From positions 17,299,690-17,363,689 of the forward strand of contig CM060463.1 of NCBI GenBank assembly GCA_030544235.1: a DNA stretch of 64,000 nt, written 5' to 3'. Each line of letters starts with the position of its first letter. The stretch's first letter is position 1. Of the stretch, positions 37,701 to 51,225 are shown piece after piece. Both the position numbers and the translations under genes were made by a program. The notes under the pieces are model-generated. The model was not told where the DNA came from. It saw nothing but the letters and a program-made list of their open reading frames with translations, and made no database searches. This DNA comes from Lepturacanthus savala. Taxonomy: Eukaryota; Chordata; Actinopteri; Scombriformes; Trichiuridae.

Positions 37701-40700
37701 CCCCCTTCGCACTGAAGAGGTGTACAGGGCTCTGTGCGGTCACTGCCACATACCTGCAAAAAATAACCCAGAACAAAAGAAATCACATTTAAATTCTACA
37801 AAAGAGAAATAAGAGCAAGGTAATAATTCAGTCTAGCATGTTGGCGGCACAGATCAATAGATGAACGAATGAATATCATTGCATTTGCTTTAAGATTATA
37901 CAAACTGAGGGCTGAAGGCTCAAGATCAAAATCTTGAATTTCAGGGTAAAGAGTAGAATGACAGGCAGAAACAGTCCAGCCAGCCAGCCAGGAGATAAAC
38001 TGAGAACTTGCCGGTCAGGACATGTTTGCCCATATACTTTGTGCCTTAACCATTCGGCTTTTGTCCCGCAAAAAACAAGTGGTTCATGTTGAAAAACCCC
38101 ACTAGAGCTGGGCTCAGCATTGCTGGCTTGACTGTAGCTGAGCATTAACTTGAAAAAAGAAAAAGTTTTCTCAAGATGCCGTGAATGTTGCAGATTTACA
38201 TTGAATACAAATAAGCAATGATCTTTCCAAGAGCTAGAAATTCAGGTTTGTTGCGGCTATAATCTGTCTTCCTGGTCTTTGCATGTACCTGTTTCGCCAC
38301 AGGAGTGAGATCCGGTTCAGAGGCCATGCTTTCGTTCAGTTGGTCCAGGTCTCTGGTGTTGGCTGGTTGAATTTGGTTCTGAAGGTCCTTTGCCTCTTCT
38401 CTGGCATCAGCCGATTCTTGCACCGTGTTTCCACTGTCGTCTGCTTTCTTGTTGGCATCCGTGGACTCATCGTAGGCGTTCTGGATAGCAGTGAATGCTC
38501 CTATATCCAGAGGAAAACTCAACATGAATATATTTGGTGCAGCTATTTTATCGGAATGTCTGTTTGAGAAACAACACTTGGCACAAACATACATAACATC
38601 GAAGATTGAATGGAATGTTAATGTTTGATCAGTTAATTATACAATCTATGTACAAAACTAACAATCAATCCATTGCTAAAGCTGAGAATTGCAGTGTGTG
38701 TTTGTCTCGCACCTGCGTTGTTTTGATCAATGGAATTAATCAAGGCGTCTTTCTTGGCATTGTACTGCACCCTCAGGCCGTCCAGCAGAGCCTGCAGCCG
38801 GTCCAGCTCGGAGTCCAGACCAGGAGTTCTCTCCAGGGGTGAAAGGTCATTGTTCACTTTGTCCAACCGATCCCTGTCAGACAAGAGTTGCTCAATTAGG
38901 CATTAGTCAGTACAGATAGATGGAAGCTCGTTAATAGTCAACGAGCTTCCATCTATTTAAAACACACAGAATCTCAGAATCAGAATCACAGAAAAGCCCA
39001 AAATGGTTACCACAGCTGTATTTGTGTGGCATATCCCATCTCTAAACCTGAGCAGTCTCTCACCTTAGTTTGTCCAGCTCGGACAGAGCAGTGTTGATCT
39101 GTCTGGTTGTACTGGGTGGAAGTGAGATGGAGTCCCGGATTATGTTCAGATTGGCCTCCATGGCAAGGATGCGAGGGCCAAAGTTTCCGAGATCACCGCC
39201 TCCCGGACGAGTGGGGACTCTCGGGGCAAGTTTCTCCAAAGAGTAGCTGAGGTTCTGTCGCTGGGCGTCCAGGGTGAAGAAGCAGGTGGGACACATCTCA
39301 CAGGTGGGGAAGGAGTCGCAGTGACCTTTACCGCATGTGTCGCAGCGAGCGCCGACAACGCCCAGCCGGCACAGACAGGCTCCAGTCCGCTTGTCACAAC
39401 CTTCCGGAACGGTTCCCTCAGGGTCACACTGACACGCTGTGAAGGAAGAAAAAGATCACAAGAAAGATCAATCCAAGCACCAGCTGGAGGATCCAAAGCC
39501 TTCATGACCCTAAACTATTGAAGTTGTTTTTAAATATCATGGAGGTCTCGCTGAAAATAAGGTATGGGTGTTAGCCATTTTGAAAGTCCAAGATGGTGAC
39601 CACAGAGACTTTGAAAAAAAAATGGTGAAAAAATGGTTTGAAAAAAACATTGGCTTTGGGGGGCCAAATGCTTATAGGAAACAGCATTACTGACTTTTAT
39701 AAGGTCATATTACACTTCCAGTGCAGTTTTTTTTTTTTTGTAATTTTAGTGGCAGCCATTTTGAAAGCCCAATGGCTACCACAGCTTTTTCATGAATTCA
39801 AAAAACTTTTTGGAGTCTGGAGTTTGTCATACTCTGATGTTTCCAAAAACATACATTATACATATATGTGTTTTATCAAGACATTGATTTTCTACCATGA
39901 CGCGGATAAAAAATAAAACAATAAAAGGAGCAATTAAAGAGAGCTTGACTCACGCCTGCAGCCAATGAGAGCATCTCCATATGTGTTGTCTGGGCACTCG
40001 GTGCATTTCTGGCCTCCGAAACCTGGTCTGCATTGACACTGACCCGTCCACTGGAAACAGAAGAGAACAACACATTTTAAATGTCATCCACTGCATGAAT
40101 GCAGAAAAAAACTCAGCAGCAGGAGCATCTGGTTCAACTAGTACTAACAACACTCATTTACTTTCACTGCTCAATTATTGTGACGTATATTAAATACTCT
40201 AATTTGAATAATTATTTGTTTGATATGCCATTTCCCATAAAAAATATCAATTATCATATATCTTGATAATTATATGCAAATGATATGCAAATTATTTCAT
40301 CTTACATGTCTTTATTTAAATCTTAATGTTTCCACATCCCACTTGTTCAAGTTGAATATTGGCTCCAAACCACCGCAGATGATTTGCAGATGAATGTAAA
40401 AACAAAACTCTCCACAGAGAAGCTCAAACAACCAGAAAATAAGAAAAACATGTTTTGTAGTATCATCTTTAAATAGTGGATAGGAAGTTTTTTAACAGTT
40501 ATTTGAGTGTTTTTAATCATTGGTTTGTAAATCATTTAAAGACATTTGGACGCTATTATGAAGTTGCAACTGATGATTAGAAAACATAGTAAATGTTTAA
40601 TAAATACTGTGTATTATAGATGATTTACATACCAATTATTAACCATTAACAAACAGTAAAGCAACTCAAGTTTCACTATCTGTTAAACATTTATAGAAAA

Positions 40701-43700
40701 TGTTATAAAGTATTGCTGGTCTTGGTTGTTTAATTTCTCACTTTAAATGAAGACATGTCCCAGGTTCGTGTCTGAATCTGAGATCAGTGTGTTCATGTGT
40801 CTCTGTGTAGAAGTGTGTTTCCCAGATGTTAAACAGTTCCTACATCTATAGCCTTTATTGCAGCTCGGTGGTGTTGACAGCAGGGGTCTGAGGACGGGGT
40901 CTTACCTGGTCGCAGGTATCGCTGAGTGACCTGGTGGGGTCACAGCCGCAAGGCTCGCAGTGTCCTGTCTGGAAGGGTTTCCAGTAGCCTCGGACGCAAG
41001 CGTCGCAGGTCAGACCATGGACGTGGGTACGACAGGGACACTGGCCGGTTACTGGGTCACAAACATCTGACAGGGACCCGTCTGGAGAACAGGAACACTC
41101 TGTACGGTCGGGAGAACATGGGAGTTAAAACCAATTGCACTAGTACTTCAAATGTAAAACAAGAAGCAGTTGTATTACTGGTGACACAAGGAAGTTCAGT
41201 GTGGGTTTTGATACAGTATGGCCAGATGGTGGCGCTATAGCAAAAAACTTTTGGTCTATAAATTTTGAAGCATAAATCTCAGGATAAAAATAATCCCCTT
41301 TTCTTGGATTGTAAGGGCCCACACTATGGTTGAAAAGGGTTGGAATATTTCTGGTAGGTTTCCAGAAACAACTTTGGAAATATTCAACTCAAGTTACTCT
41401 GTATAGGCATGGTGACATCTAGTGGTAGGAGTTCATATTTGAATATTTGATGATGACTCACTGGAGCAGCCCAGAGGATTGGAGGCACTCAGGCCGTAGT
41501 AGCCTCTCTTACAGCGGTCACAGTTGGGACCTTCCACGTTCATTTTACACTGGCACGAGCCGGTGCTGTCATCACACCGGCCTCCGTTTAACGTCCCCTC
41601 AGCGTTGCAGCTACAGCCTGCAGCAAAACAGCAATAGAAAGTGAGCCACTTGGAACAGGTTCAAATCTCTGTGAAGAGACTCCACTACAGGAAATACAGG
41701 AAGCAGTGAAAACTTTAATATTGCACATTTACCCTTGTGCCTCACTAGGGGCCTATAGCGTTTTTTTTTTTACTCTGCTATAGCCATGATATTTGGTAAA
41801 GGGCTGGATTTGTGTTATTTTCAACCACAGCTCCTATATTAAGTCTAAAAATATCTTAGCACCTTAGGGCCCATTGAGGTCCTACTGAAGCCCCTTAAAC
41901 ACCTTTTTGATTTAATTATTGAGCTTGGTAAATTTCCACCACAGTATATTGAAAATATTTCAATTATGTATTATTATTATTATTACTTATGTTTTATTTT
42001 TTTTATTTTTTATTTTTTTAAGTGAGGCAAAGGGGTTAAAGCAATACAAATGACAAATCTATAAAAATCCACTTCTAAGCATCCATCATCAAGTTAATAA
42101 TTATCCATATATCATATTGTAAATATCTAAAAATATCTAACTTTATTGAAACTTGTCTCAGGTGTTGTCTCTGTAGCTCTGAGTACATGTTGATCTTGTG
42201 AAGAGCATAAATTTGCCGTCAACACTCACGAATGCAGGCATCAGGACGATCCATCCGGCTGCGTGGGTTCGGCTGGTAACCCGGGGCGCACTGGTCACAC
42301 TTTGGTCCTGTGGTGTGGTGCATACAACCTTCACACACACCTCCACTCCTGCGGCCGCTGGCCTCGTACACCGCCTGGTCAAAATAACAGCGCTGGGCGT
42401 GGTTGTTACACTCACAGCCTGAGGACAGGGAACAAGGTTTAAGATATGCACACGACAGCTAGTGTATTAAGAATTTTTTCTTTCATTAGAAGTTGTATGA
42501 ACAAATATGAGAATCATTATTTTACTAAATATATGCAGATGTTTTGTCTGCTTGACTGACAGGTGCTTCAGCGTAATAGAGGTATGTGTGAGGTCTTACG
42601 TCTGCAGGTGTGTGTGTTGCCCTCCTCTGCAGGTCTCCAGGGCAGATCGTTGTAGAGATCAGCACAGTGCTCACAGTTCATACCTGCTGTGTTATGCTGG
42701 CAGTCACACTGGGGGTTCACCTACAGGAAAAAAACAACAAAAAACATAGAAAATAAAACATAGAAGACTATGTTATCTCAAAGGTCACAAGAGGCTGGTT
42801 AAAACATAACTTTCACACTGAAAGTGGTTGTATGAAATGAATTTACCCAACTCTAGATTCATAATTTAGATTAATTTAAATGAATAGTTTAACACCTACA
42901 TATTTAAGTTAAATAAATTGTAATTAAAATTTTCAGCTACATTCAGACAATGATCCAAACCAAATATTTGACTTGTCTGCAGATGTGCAGAAAATTGCAC
43001 TTTTATTCTAAATACTTATAATTGAGTTAAATTAGCTTGTTTAAAGGAAGGGAAGTAGTTATAATTAATTGAAAAACAAAAGTATTCAATAACATATTCA
43101 AATCAATTAATTAAACCAGACAAAAATATGTAACATTTACATTACATATGCGTCAGAATAATTCTTTCAGTGCAGATTTGTCAAAGCTTTATTCTATCCA
43201 TGAAAATCTGACAAAAAGGGAGATTTCACAGATTTTTTTTCTCCATCTCACCTGTATACTGTTGGACAGGGCGTTGTTGGCTTTCGGCAGGCACTGGTTG
43301 GCGTGTCCGTGGCACATGCAGCTGCCCATCACCCGCATCTCCTTGATGGCGAAGAACCTGCTGAGAGCTCGGCCCGGCAGAAGCGGCACCTCACCGAGCT
43401 CCACCAGCTTCAGCCTCAGCCCAGTTAAACCGGAAACCTCTGTGGACCAGACAGCTGTTAGTCACCGTGGTTACTCACTTTGACCGGGGTCAATACTCCA
43501 CGAATCATGATCTGACACTCACCTTCTATCTTCTGGCTGTTGGGAAGTGGCACATACGCATACTGACGCAGAGGACTGAAGTGGATCTGGAAAAGAGACG
43601 CGTAGAGTGCATTTATATACCAGCTGTTATTTGACAAATATTTAAATCACTAACGTCCAGTTCATTCCAACTTCACTCAGAAAGATCTAAAAAGTTTAAA

Positions 43701-46700
43701 TTATCATATGTGTGTGTTATTCTTTATCTTATTTTCATAGTATTGCAGTAAAGATAAATAGGTGTTATGAGCTTGATGTAGTTAAAGTAAATTTACTCAA
43801 GTACTGGACTTATAGACAATTTTGAGGCACTTCTTTACTTTAATTTTGATATACTTTACTTGCGTATTTCCATGTGATGCTACTTCCACTCCACTGCATT
43901 TTAGAGGAAATGTTGTACTTAAGATGCATTTTCTGAATGTTTGTAAATTAATCTTCTATATTTCACCATATTGTTAAAAATTAATCCAGAGGTTCCCCAA
44001 TTTGCTCAACTTGGGGCCTGTTCTAAAACATCACTGTGTATTTATGTCTATTTGTCATGGTTTAGATAATTGATGATTATAAAATGCATGTGAACTGACC
44101 CTCCCAAAACAGCAGCTATCATTATAAAGTGCTGCTCATGTGCTAACTTATTAATATTAATAATGGACTTTGTTAAATGTGTTTTAAATTTCAATCACAA
44201 ACACGAAAATACTTTTACTTTAATAAGTGCATTTAGCTTATGTATTATCAGCTTATGAGACAGTATATTGATAGTAAGAATATTGCAGCATCATACATAC
44301 ATATATATATATATATATATGCATATATATAAATAAATTGTGTTCTCTTATTGTGATAATAATCAAAGCGAACAATGATCTCTAGCTGCAGACATGCTGT
44401 AGCAGACCGGTTCTTACTATGTGGTCCTGGTAGGGGTTTCCTCCAGTAGGGGGCAGAGTGTAGCAGTAAGAGTGGTCCATGGAGAGAGGCGTCGTGGTGC
44501 TGATTCCAGGGAAAGTCTTCTGACAGTCTGTAGCCAGATGGAGGGCGGGTTGCCATGTCTTGCCGTTATCTAGAGTCCTCTCTATGATCATGGCACTGGG
44601 ACGAGGACCCTGCAGAGAAAAGGGCATTGATGAAAAGTTGATTCTAACACAAATACGCTGCTTTATTGAAATGTATTAACAAATCTGATTGATTGAATCT
44701 GTAAAGGGATTTGTGTTTGCCAAAGTATTACTGATTTATACATTTTTATAATGTTCTGTAGCTAAAACACAGTTAGTTTAAAGGTTTAATTTGACATAGA
44801 ATCGTGTACATTTGTTGGCTTTTAAATGACAAATAAATATATTTTCACCTATAAAAACAATTGGTGATATATTAATGAATTTGAAACCTTTTTAACCCTT
44901 TGATGCACAATATGTGCCCAAAATCTATATATCTTTGCAATAAATAATTTTGTGATTTCTTTACACAGCCTGTGTATCAAAGGGTTAACGTCTTTTTAAA
45001 AACTTTTTTTTTTATGCACAGCACCTTAGGCTCAAAACATGACAGTAACAAGAGTGTTCCTGTAGTTTCTCCAGTGACAATATGATCATACCTTGAAGCT
45101 CATCATCAGGTTGTCAAGCTGGAACAGATTGTTGAGGTCCAGCTGAAGAGTGACTGGACTCACCCCTACGAGACAAACAGGCACAGCAGCATTTCATCAA
45201 TGACATTATATGCAGTAGTAATGTATAACAAAAATCTTCTTTTTAAACTGGTTGTTTTATACTGATTCACAGCAGTTCCATGCTGCCTGTTCAGCACAGT
45301 TTATTATGAAATAAGGCAGCTAGAATGTCTAGAATTTCCCTCCTTATTAAATAATAAATGTCTACAAAAAAGACAATGTAATGTGTGTGCTGCAATTTAA
45401 AATACTGAATAAGTTGTTTAATGTTTAATTAATATAAACCCAGCAGCTCAAGGGTTAAGATGCTGACAGTGAAGAGAAATGTCTCTGTCTCAGAGCCGGT
45501 GATAACAAACCTTTATTGCATTTTTCTAATTTACTAGACAATAATAGATAGATACTCAACAATTAATATAAAATAGCTTAATATTACAGTGTGACATAAT
45601 TTCAGACTACACCAAATACATAAAAAAGTCAATCCTAAGGTATGTATTAGTTCTGACTATGATAAAAGTCAAATTCCCCAAAATTACTTTATCTTTAAAC
45701 TAACTCTCTAACCAAATCACACACATTTAACCTCTTCTACATAATTTTTTTTGGTAATTAATCATTTTTTCACTTCCATTCACTGAACCGTCACTGAAAG
45801 TTTTGGGGAGGCATTCCTCTGGTTTATAATAAAGCCAAAGAAGTGATTATTCCTCACTTTCTCTCTCTTTTTTTGCCCACCTTTCTTGGACTGCCACCAT
45901 CTGTCAGGTCCAGCAATGGACAGGACCTCCTGCACAGTGTGGGCCAGCTGACTGTTTGGGTTTCTGGAGTCACATGGACAGCACTTCATCCGCCTCTGAG
46001 AAGGAGAAAACAAGATTTAGGATGCAATCATGTTCATTGATTGTATCTTTAAAGTGACCTGTGTAGCTATAACTAGTCTGTGCCAGCGGATGAAGGCCGC
46101 AGGGACAGAAAATCCATATTCTTTTAGATGGACAGGCTGCTGACAGCTCTAGGCCACCTTTCACCTGCCAAGTCAATATTTAGTAGCGATGTGACACGCG
46201 CCCGGACCATGGCTGCTTTCCGTGCAGGGAAAAGGTCTCTCTTGGCTGCTCATTGTTACAACACACAATGTTCATCAGCTACGTGCCTCAACTCACTCTA
46301 CCATACTAAACACATCCAATCATGCAAATGTAATCATTAAAAAATAATCACCTAATAAGAGAACAACAAACTGTAGCTAAAATACATCTTATATTTTCAA
46401 TCTTAGATGAAATCTTGTGGATTTGTTGGCTTTTCAGTGATAAAACAATAAAACCTTTAACATTTCCTATAAAGATGCACAGACACTGCTATAATACCAA
46501 TTTGCCAATTAGGCTTAAAATTAATTAATGTTACAAATTATAGAGTTTTAGAGGTTTAGTTTTGGAGTTAAATCACATCTTTTATATGAAGAACATTTTT
46601 TTTTCTTATTGTAAAACAGTGAATCTTATCTAATCTGAGGTGATAAATCTTTAACTGTCTCACAGACGCAGCTGTGTCAGAGGCATCTTTGCCAGTAATT

Positions 46701-49700
46701 AACCTCAGCTAACCCTCCTTGTATATATAGGTAAAAAGTGACTCAACGTGGAGGCATTTGCGCAGGACTTGTGGCTTTAGCACCGCAGCGTGTCACCCCA
46801 AACACTCTGTTTGCCTTTAGTCACTGCCGGCAGTCTGTTACAGCAGTAAACCTGTGGAAGGGTATAAAGTCTACACAGGGCCATATGATAAAATTAGTAA
46901 GCCAAACAAAATCTGTCTGTACTGGCACTAAAAAACCCTCCAGTTACATTTTAACTTATGTCCATTGCTGTATTTTGTGAGGAAGATTGCAGAAAACAAA
47001 CAGACAGAAAACAAATGGGCACATTACTTTTCATTTTTTCTTCATTGCACTTGGAGCAAATCCAAAATGACTTTTATTCATAGGACATTGATTCTATATT
47101 CACTGATTATAACAGCCACAATGAAAATGAAATATTATTACCCCCAAAAAGCTCACCTTTTATTTGGAGAGAAATATGCAAACTGCTTCTTATTATCTTA
47201 TTCATTTGACAATTTTTGGATTCAGGTCAAATCTAGCCACCACCCTAGTAGTTTTGTAAATATAATATTATAGACGTTCCTAAGTCTTTACAGGTCTGAG
47301 TGTCGAGTTAGAAATGTAGTTAGGAAATGAGTTTCACTGCAGCAGATACAGAACTACTGAACTCTACCAAACATTTAACTACCACACCAATAGCATTCTG
47401 CAGAGTTGCAAAATCCCAGAATATGTGGAAATTTCGGCTCTTAGTTGGCTCCTTCATAAAACTGTGCACTTTGTATTGGGTTTGTGCAATCTGGCACGGT
47501 TTAGGGTTGAGTATTCGGTTTTCAAAAAACACAGATACAAGTTGGCTGTAATACAGAAACTCCAATATGTCCTTTGCCAATAAAGATACTATGATATCTC
47601 AGCTCCTGTTTGTCTCAAATCTTTGAATGATATTGATTTTTTCACTTTATTTGATGTGGGGAATTTATTTCTAAAGTGTTTTTTTTTTTTACTATTTCAA
47701 GGTCAAATGTCATTTGCGAGGTATTTTTTTTTTCAAAAAGGCAGTCATAATTCTAACCTCAGGAAGAGCAGCTCATACATTACATGCAGTGTTTTTGTCA
47801 CTGCTAAGAGCTGAAGATCATATTTCTATATGGTTCACTTCTGGAGTTATAGTCTATGTTTATGCAATTGCAAAAACTTGCCCATAAGTGCACATTGTTT
47901 TTATCCTTCCCAGGTTTTTTCTTCCCAGCTAATATTATAAAACTATAAAACAATACTATTTATAAGTCTAAACCAGTTACAGTACAGAGCCATATACTGT
48001 ACATTCTTGAAGCATACCCAACAAGATCTGACTAGTTCTCTATGATGACTGAGGTCATGATCACTGTAGGAAGTCATGAGTGTTCCTGCCTCTCCCTGTC
48101 TGTACCAGGTGTGGCTCAGGTAGGAAAAAAAGGGAGAATGTGATCAATAGGAGAGAGGGAGAGGGAAAGAAGGGAGTAAGCCAACGCCTAACACAGATAA
48201 TCCCTTCCCTCAGGCAGATTCATACATTTTAAGGTGCCAAGGTTACATAACATGGTTCTGTTTGTCTGACTTCTGGAATACAACTTCTGAACTTTTAGAA
48301 ACGTCATTCAACATTAATTCCATATTAAATTCAACATAACCTGTATGTAAAAATCTTTATTCAAGTACTGCACTGTAGTTTAGATACCGATACTGATGTT
48401 TTAAAACTTTATAATTATAAAGTCAATAAATCATCATGACTTTTGCTAATTTACTTTTTATTATTTTGGTCAGTTTAATCTTGTTAAATGAATGGATTGC
48501 ATTTGATTACATTACATACAGTACATATGCCAATGACAATGACATAAATAAATAAATAAAAATAAATTTCTGTGGAATATTTATAGGTTGTTTAAAAACA
48601 ATTATTGACCATAAACAAACCGTAAAATAATTATTAACTAAAGTTGAATTAGTTATTTTTACATTTATAAAGTGTTACCCTTTACTTTGCTTATTACCAG
48701 TTTGGGACACCTGCTTACTGTTCACTCTATTACATGTATTTAAATACTGGGTTTGAGGACTGCCACCATCCCTCTCATCACAGCACGCCATTACAGAATT
48801 TACAAGTTTTATATGACAAGTTTCAGTAATCTGTTTTGCAATAAAAGGATTTGATCTCACATTAATTTTCCCTCTTTTTTATGGCATTACAGATGCCCAG
48901 TGTCCTCTGCTAAAAGTCCTGTTTCAACATGAAATCCAGTAATGGCAGGTCAGTGCTGAGCCAGCAGACAGGCTGGGGAGCGATTTTTTGCATGCAACAG
49001 CCAGACGCTGGGGGTCAAAGAGTACAGTTGCAACATGAATCTCTGGCAGTGAAACCAGCCTGTTTCACAAACTGACCAACTCGACCAGAAACAGCACCAC
49101 AGCCACCGTTCTACTCTGCACGCCTGCTCAGCGTGACCTCTGCAGCGCTCGCCGCCTGACAGTGCAAAACCCCCACGTGTGGGGCAGCGCTGTGGCCCGG
49201 ACAGTCACTCATTGGTTTGAATTCAGAAACAAAAATGTCCTTTTTTGGTTGAGGATTGCCAGGCTGATTAGCAGAGGAGAATCTATGGATGGATTATACT
49301 ATTATTATAATATCATTATACATCCATGGAACCTAGACCAAGGACCCCATCTCATAAGATTTGTGCTTCATGATGTTTTATAAAAGAAAGTGTCTAATAA
49401 TAGGAAACACATACTACTAAATTAAAAAATGCATTTATTTATTTTAAATTATGGTAGTCCTCTAAAATCTGCATATATTCTGTCATTGTGGAATTATAGC
49501 AACAATAAATTATTTATAAATTATATTTTCCTGAGGACCCCCTGGCACCTCCTCAAGGACCCCAGGGGGAATAGATACCTGTAGCAGTCTACAGAGGTGA
49601 ATGAGCCTGCTCCTACCTGTAGGTACGGGGTGCAGTAGACTTCGGAGCCAGGGAGGCCACAGGTGGAGGAGGCCTGGAGCTGGCGAGCTCTGCCCAGCAG

Positions 49701-51084
49701 CAGGTCATTGCTGGGGGGGTAACAAGCCCCTCTGGAGCAGTCGGTCTGGGCCTGAGATACAGCAACCACGGCTGTAGGCAAGAAGGAATAACACATTACA
49801 CATCACCGACATCAGGCACGTTGATAACAATCAAAACCAACATTAATGATAATTTACAGCTGAAGGAAAGAAAGATCCTACAGTGATGGTTCACTGCTGA
49901 ATGGCTTGTCAACCCAGCTTGTCTACTTGTTCAAAGGAAAACTTTTTTAAAGATCGAGCCAAGAAGTTCTCACTACCTCTCTTCAGCGTAGTGATGAACG
50001 GTCAGGATCCTGTAGATGCTGTTAAATCTTACACACAATTTAACCCACACAATACCACAGTCACGTTTGCAATCAAATATGAGCACAAGCCAGCCATTAA
50101 AAGACTTAGAAAAGACAATTTTAACATTTTGCCTAAACCTTCTCTTGATGGGTCAATTACAGATATTATAGAATGGGAATGTCAACAGGAAGAGCTCTTT
50201 GTCTCTGAACCAGTGACTCCCAACTTCTTTGTTCTTAAAATGAAGTCAAATCAACCTGATGTCTTTTCACATTGTGTCTGCCAGTTAATATTACAATGAC
50301 TGTCCAGATTTTAACATTGTTAAAAATAAATTGTTACAGTCCAAAGTTATGTCTAACTAACAGTCCCAAATCCGAAGATATTCAGTTTATCATCATATTC
50401 CACAAAGTAAAGTAATAAATCATCATATCTGAGAAGCTGAAACAAGATACTTTTTTTTTTTACACTTTTGCTTAAAAAATGACCAAAATTAAAATAAATC
50501 TTCTGTCAATTGACTAACTGATGAATCGACCAACTCTAGAAAGACTTTTTTTGCTTTGTGTGAATACCTATGTGACCCCCGGGTTGGGCACCACTGTCTT
50601 ATTTGATACAATCCGCTGTACTGTGTTTCGAAAAGATGCCAAAAGAAAGTGCCTAAAAAGGAAACAAAGGATCCACCAACACTACTCAAAATGGTCCCGA
50701 AAAGTTACAGCTAGAATTATGCATTCCTATAGATTTTAATAAGCCGCCAAATAATACCCCAACACAAAAACTTCAGTATTTTCCCTTTAGTAATATTAGT
50801 TTTAGGGTAGAAGACCCTAGATGCGAGACCGAGGAAATCCTTTTAGGGTTAAACAGCCAACAGACCACAGAGCAGGCAGGTTAGTTCTGATGATGTTAGT
50901 AATGATAAAGTAGTATAAGATACTATAATAGTATTAAACAGCCTTCATAAAAACTTATTCATACTTTTACTTCTCTCAGTGAATTCAGCTGTTGTAGTGC
51001 ATAGGTCGCATAGGTCAACTTCAGGTGATTTATCAATGCAAAAGAGAAGGAAATCTTACCAGCTAGAAGTAAAAGTAATCTCAT
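34777..51084 (-). CDS. lamb3: lamb3, laminin subunit beta-3 (22 coding exons, 1164 aa)
   Basis: Secreted basement-membrane chain; in mammals it joins alpha-3 and gamma-2 as laminin-332, anchoring epithelium. Coding exons, 5' to 3': 51084-51060, 49771-49617, 45995-45881, 45165-45092, 44609-44418, 43586-43523, 43439-43252, 42720-42600, 42418-42230, 41617-41462, 41099-40906, 40050-39954, 39436-39064, 38873-38713, 38500-38289, 37753-37547, 37434-37290, 37121-36914, 36488-36347, 36233-36057, 35275-35116, 34916-34777. They total 3495 nt in frame. Signal peptide [16 protein letters not shown]; laminin N-terminal domain from [10 protein letters not shown] to about 248; six laminin EGF repeats (from about C249, C313, C376, C428, C477, C526); coiled coil; beta-knob [10 protein letters not shown] with clustered cysteines (773-808); second coiled coil to TCQG, keeping the final cysteine that bonds chains. 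No LamIVB domain, as in beta-3 but unlike beta-1/2. Human is 1172 aa. Confidence 0.97.
35440..35580 (+). repeat. Dispersed repeat family A fragment
   Basis: Reads TTCCCATGTAATGTCACTTT, then CTACATTTCAGAGAGAAATA and TACTCCACTACATTTATCTG, the right-hand half of family A. It lies in the lamb3 intron 35276-36056. Confidence 0.7.
38916..38956. repeat. Perfect 17-bp inverted repeat, 7-nt loop
   Basis: ATAGATGGAAGCTCGTT at 38916-38932 and its exact reverse complement at 38940-38956, in the lamb3 intron 38874-39063. Confidence 0.95.
39437..49616 (-). other. lamb3 intronic remainder, 5' half
   Basis: The larger introns are 45996-49616, 42721-43251, 43587-44417, 41618-42229, 40051-40905 and 39437-39953. 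They contain a family A copy (43760-43960), AT repeats (44294-44330), T-rich tracts and AT-rich unique DNA. The 3.6-kb intron 45996-49616 has GC-richer islands near 46090-46260 and 48890-49200 that could be regulatory, without a motif strong enough to name. No gene within these introns was recognised. Confidence 0.5.
43760..43960 (+). repeat. Dispersed repeat family A copy
   Basis: Runs through AAATTTACTCAAGTACTGGA, CAATTTTGAGGCACTTCTTT, TTCCATGTGATGCTACTTCC and CTCCACTGCATTTTAGAGG, in the family A order. Confidence 0.75.
49901..50299 (+). CDS. Unrecognised 132-codon ORF, antisense in lamb3 intron 1
   Basis: An ATG-to-stop frame on the strand opposite lamb3, in its first intron (49772-51059). 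The product has balanced composition, no low complexity, no signal peptide and no membrane span. Segments include [36 protein letters not shown] and [17 protein letters not shown]. An AATAAA lies about 25 bases after the stop (near 50325). I do not recognise the family. It could be a single-exon gene, an exon of a larger one, a fragment of a transposon or retrocopy, or a chance frame. Length and composition are mildly better than chance for AT-rich DNA; nothing else supports it. Confidence 0.25.
   Translation: MACQPSLSTCSKENFFKDRAKKFSLPLFSVVMNGQDPVDAVKSYTQFNPHNTTVTFAIKYEHKPAIKRLRKDNFNILPKPSLDGSITDIIEWECQQEELFVSEPVTPNFFVLKMKSNQPDVFSHCVCQLILQ
50885..50995 (+). repeat. Dispersed repeat family A fragment (interior)
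   Basis: Shares AATACTATAATAATA-type and CTTCATAAAAACTT-TTCAT-CTTTTACTT sequence with 52270-52330, the interior of the more complete family A copy. Confidence 0.5.
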
Positions 51085-51189
51085 GCTGTGTTCCACTTAT
51101 CAAAAAGGTCTGGAGCAGATTAGATGAAGATAAAAAAAACTGAATTAAATTGTATTTCTTGATATGCGGCGATGCTCGATGCTTTTTAA

Positions 51190-51225
51190 ATAATGTGCTT
51201 CGCTGCCTGGCTGCGGTTTTATAAA
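51190..51225 (-). promoter_or_regulatory. lamb3: Candidate lamb3 TATA box
   Basis: On the minus strand TTTATAAAAC occurs at 51225-51216, about 130 nt upstream of the lamb3 ATG. A start about 30 nt downstream would be near 51190, giving a 5' UTR of about 105 nt. No intron is needed between this point and the ATG. Promoter usage was not tested. Confidence 0.4.

Noticed and set aside
47320..47580. Overlapping plus and minus frames of 74-86 codons in lamb3 intron 2
   Set aside because: Open on both strands without splice or family signals; more likely an old repeat fragment than a gene.
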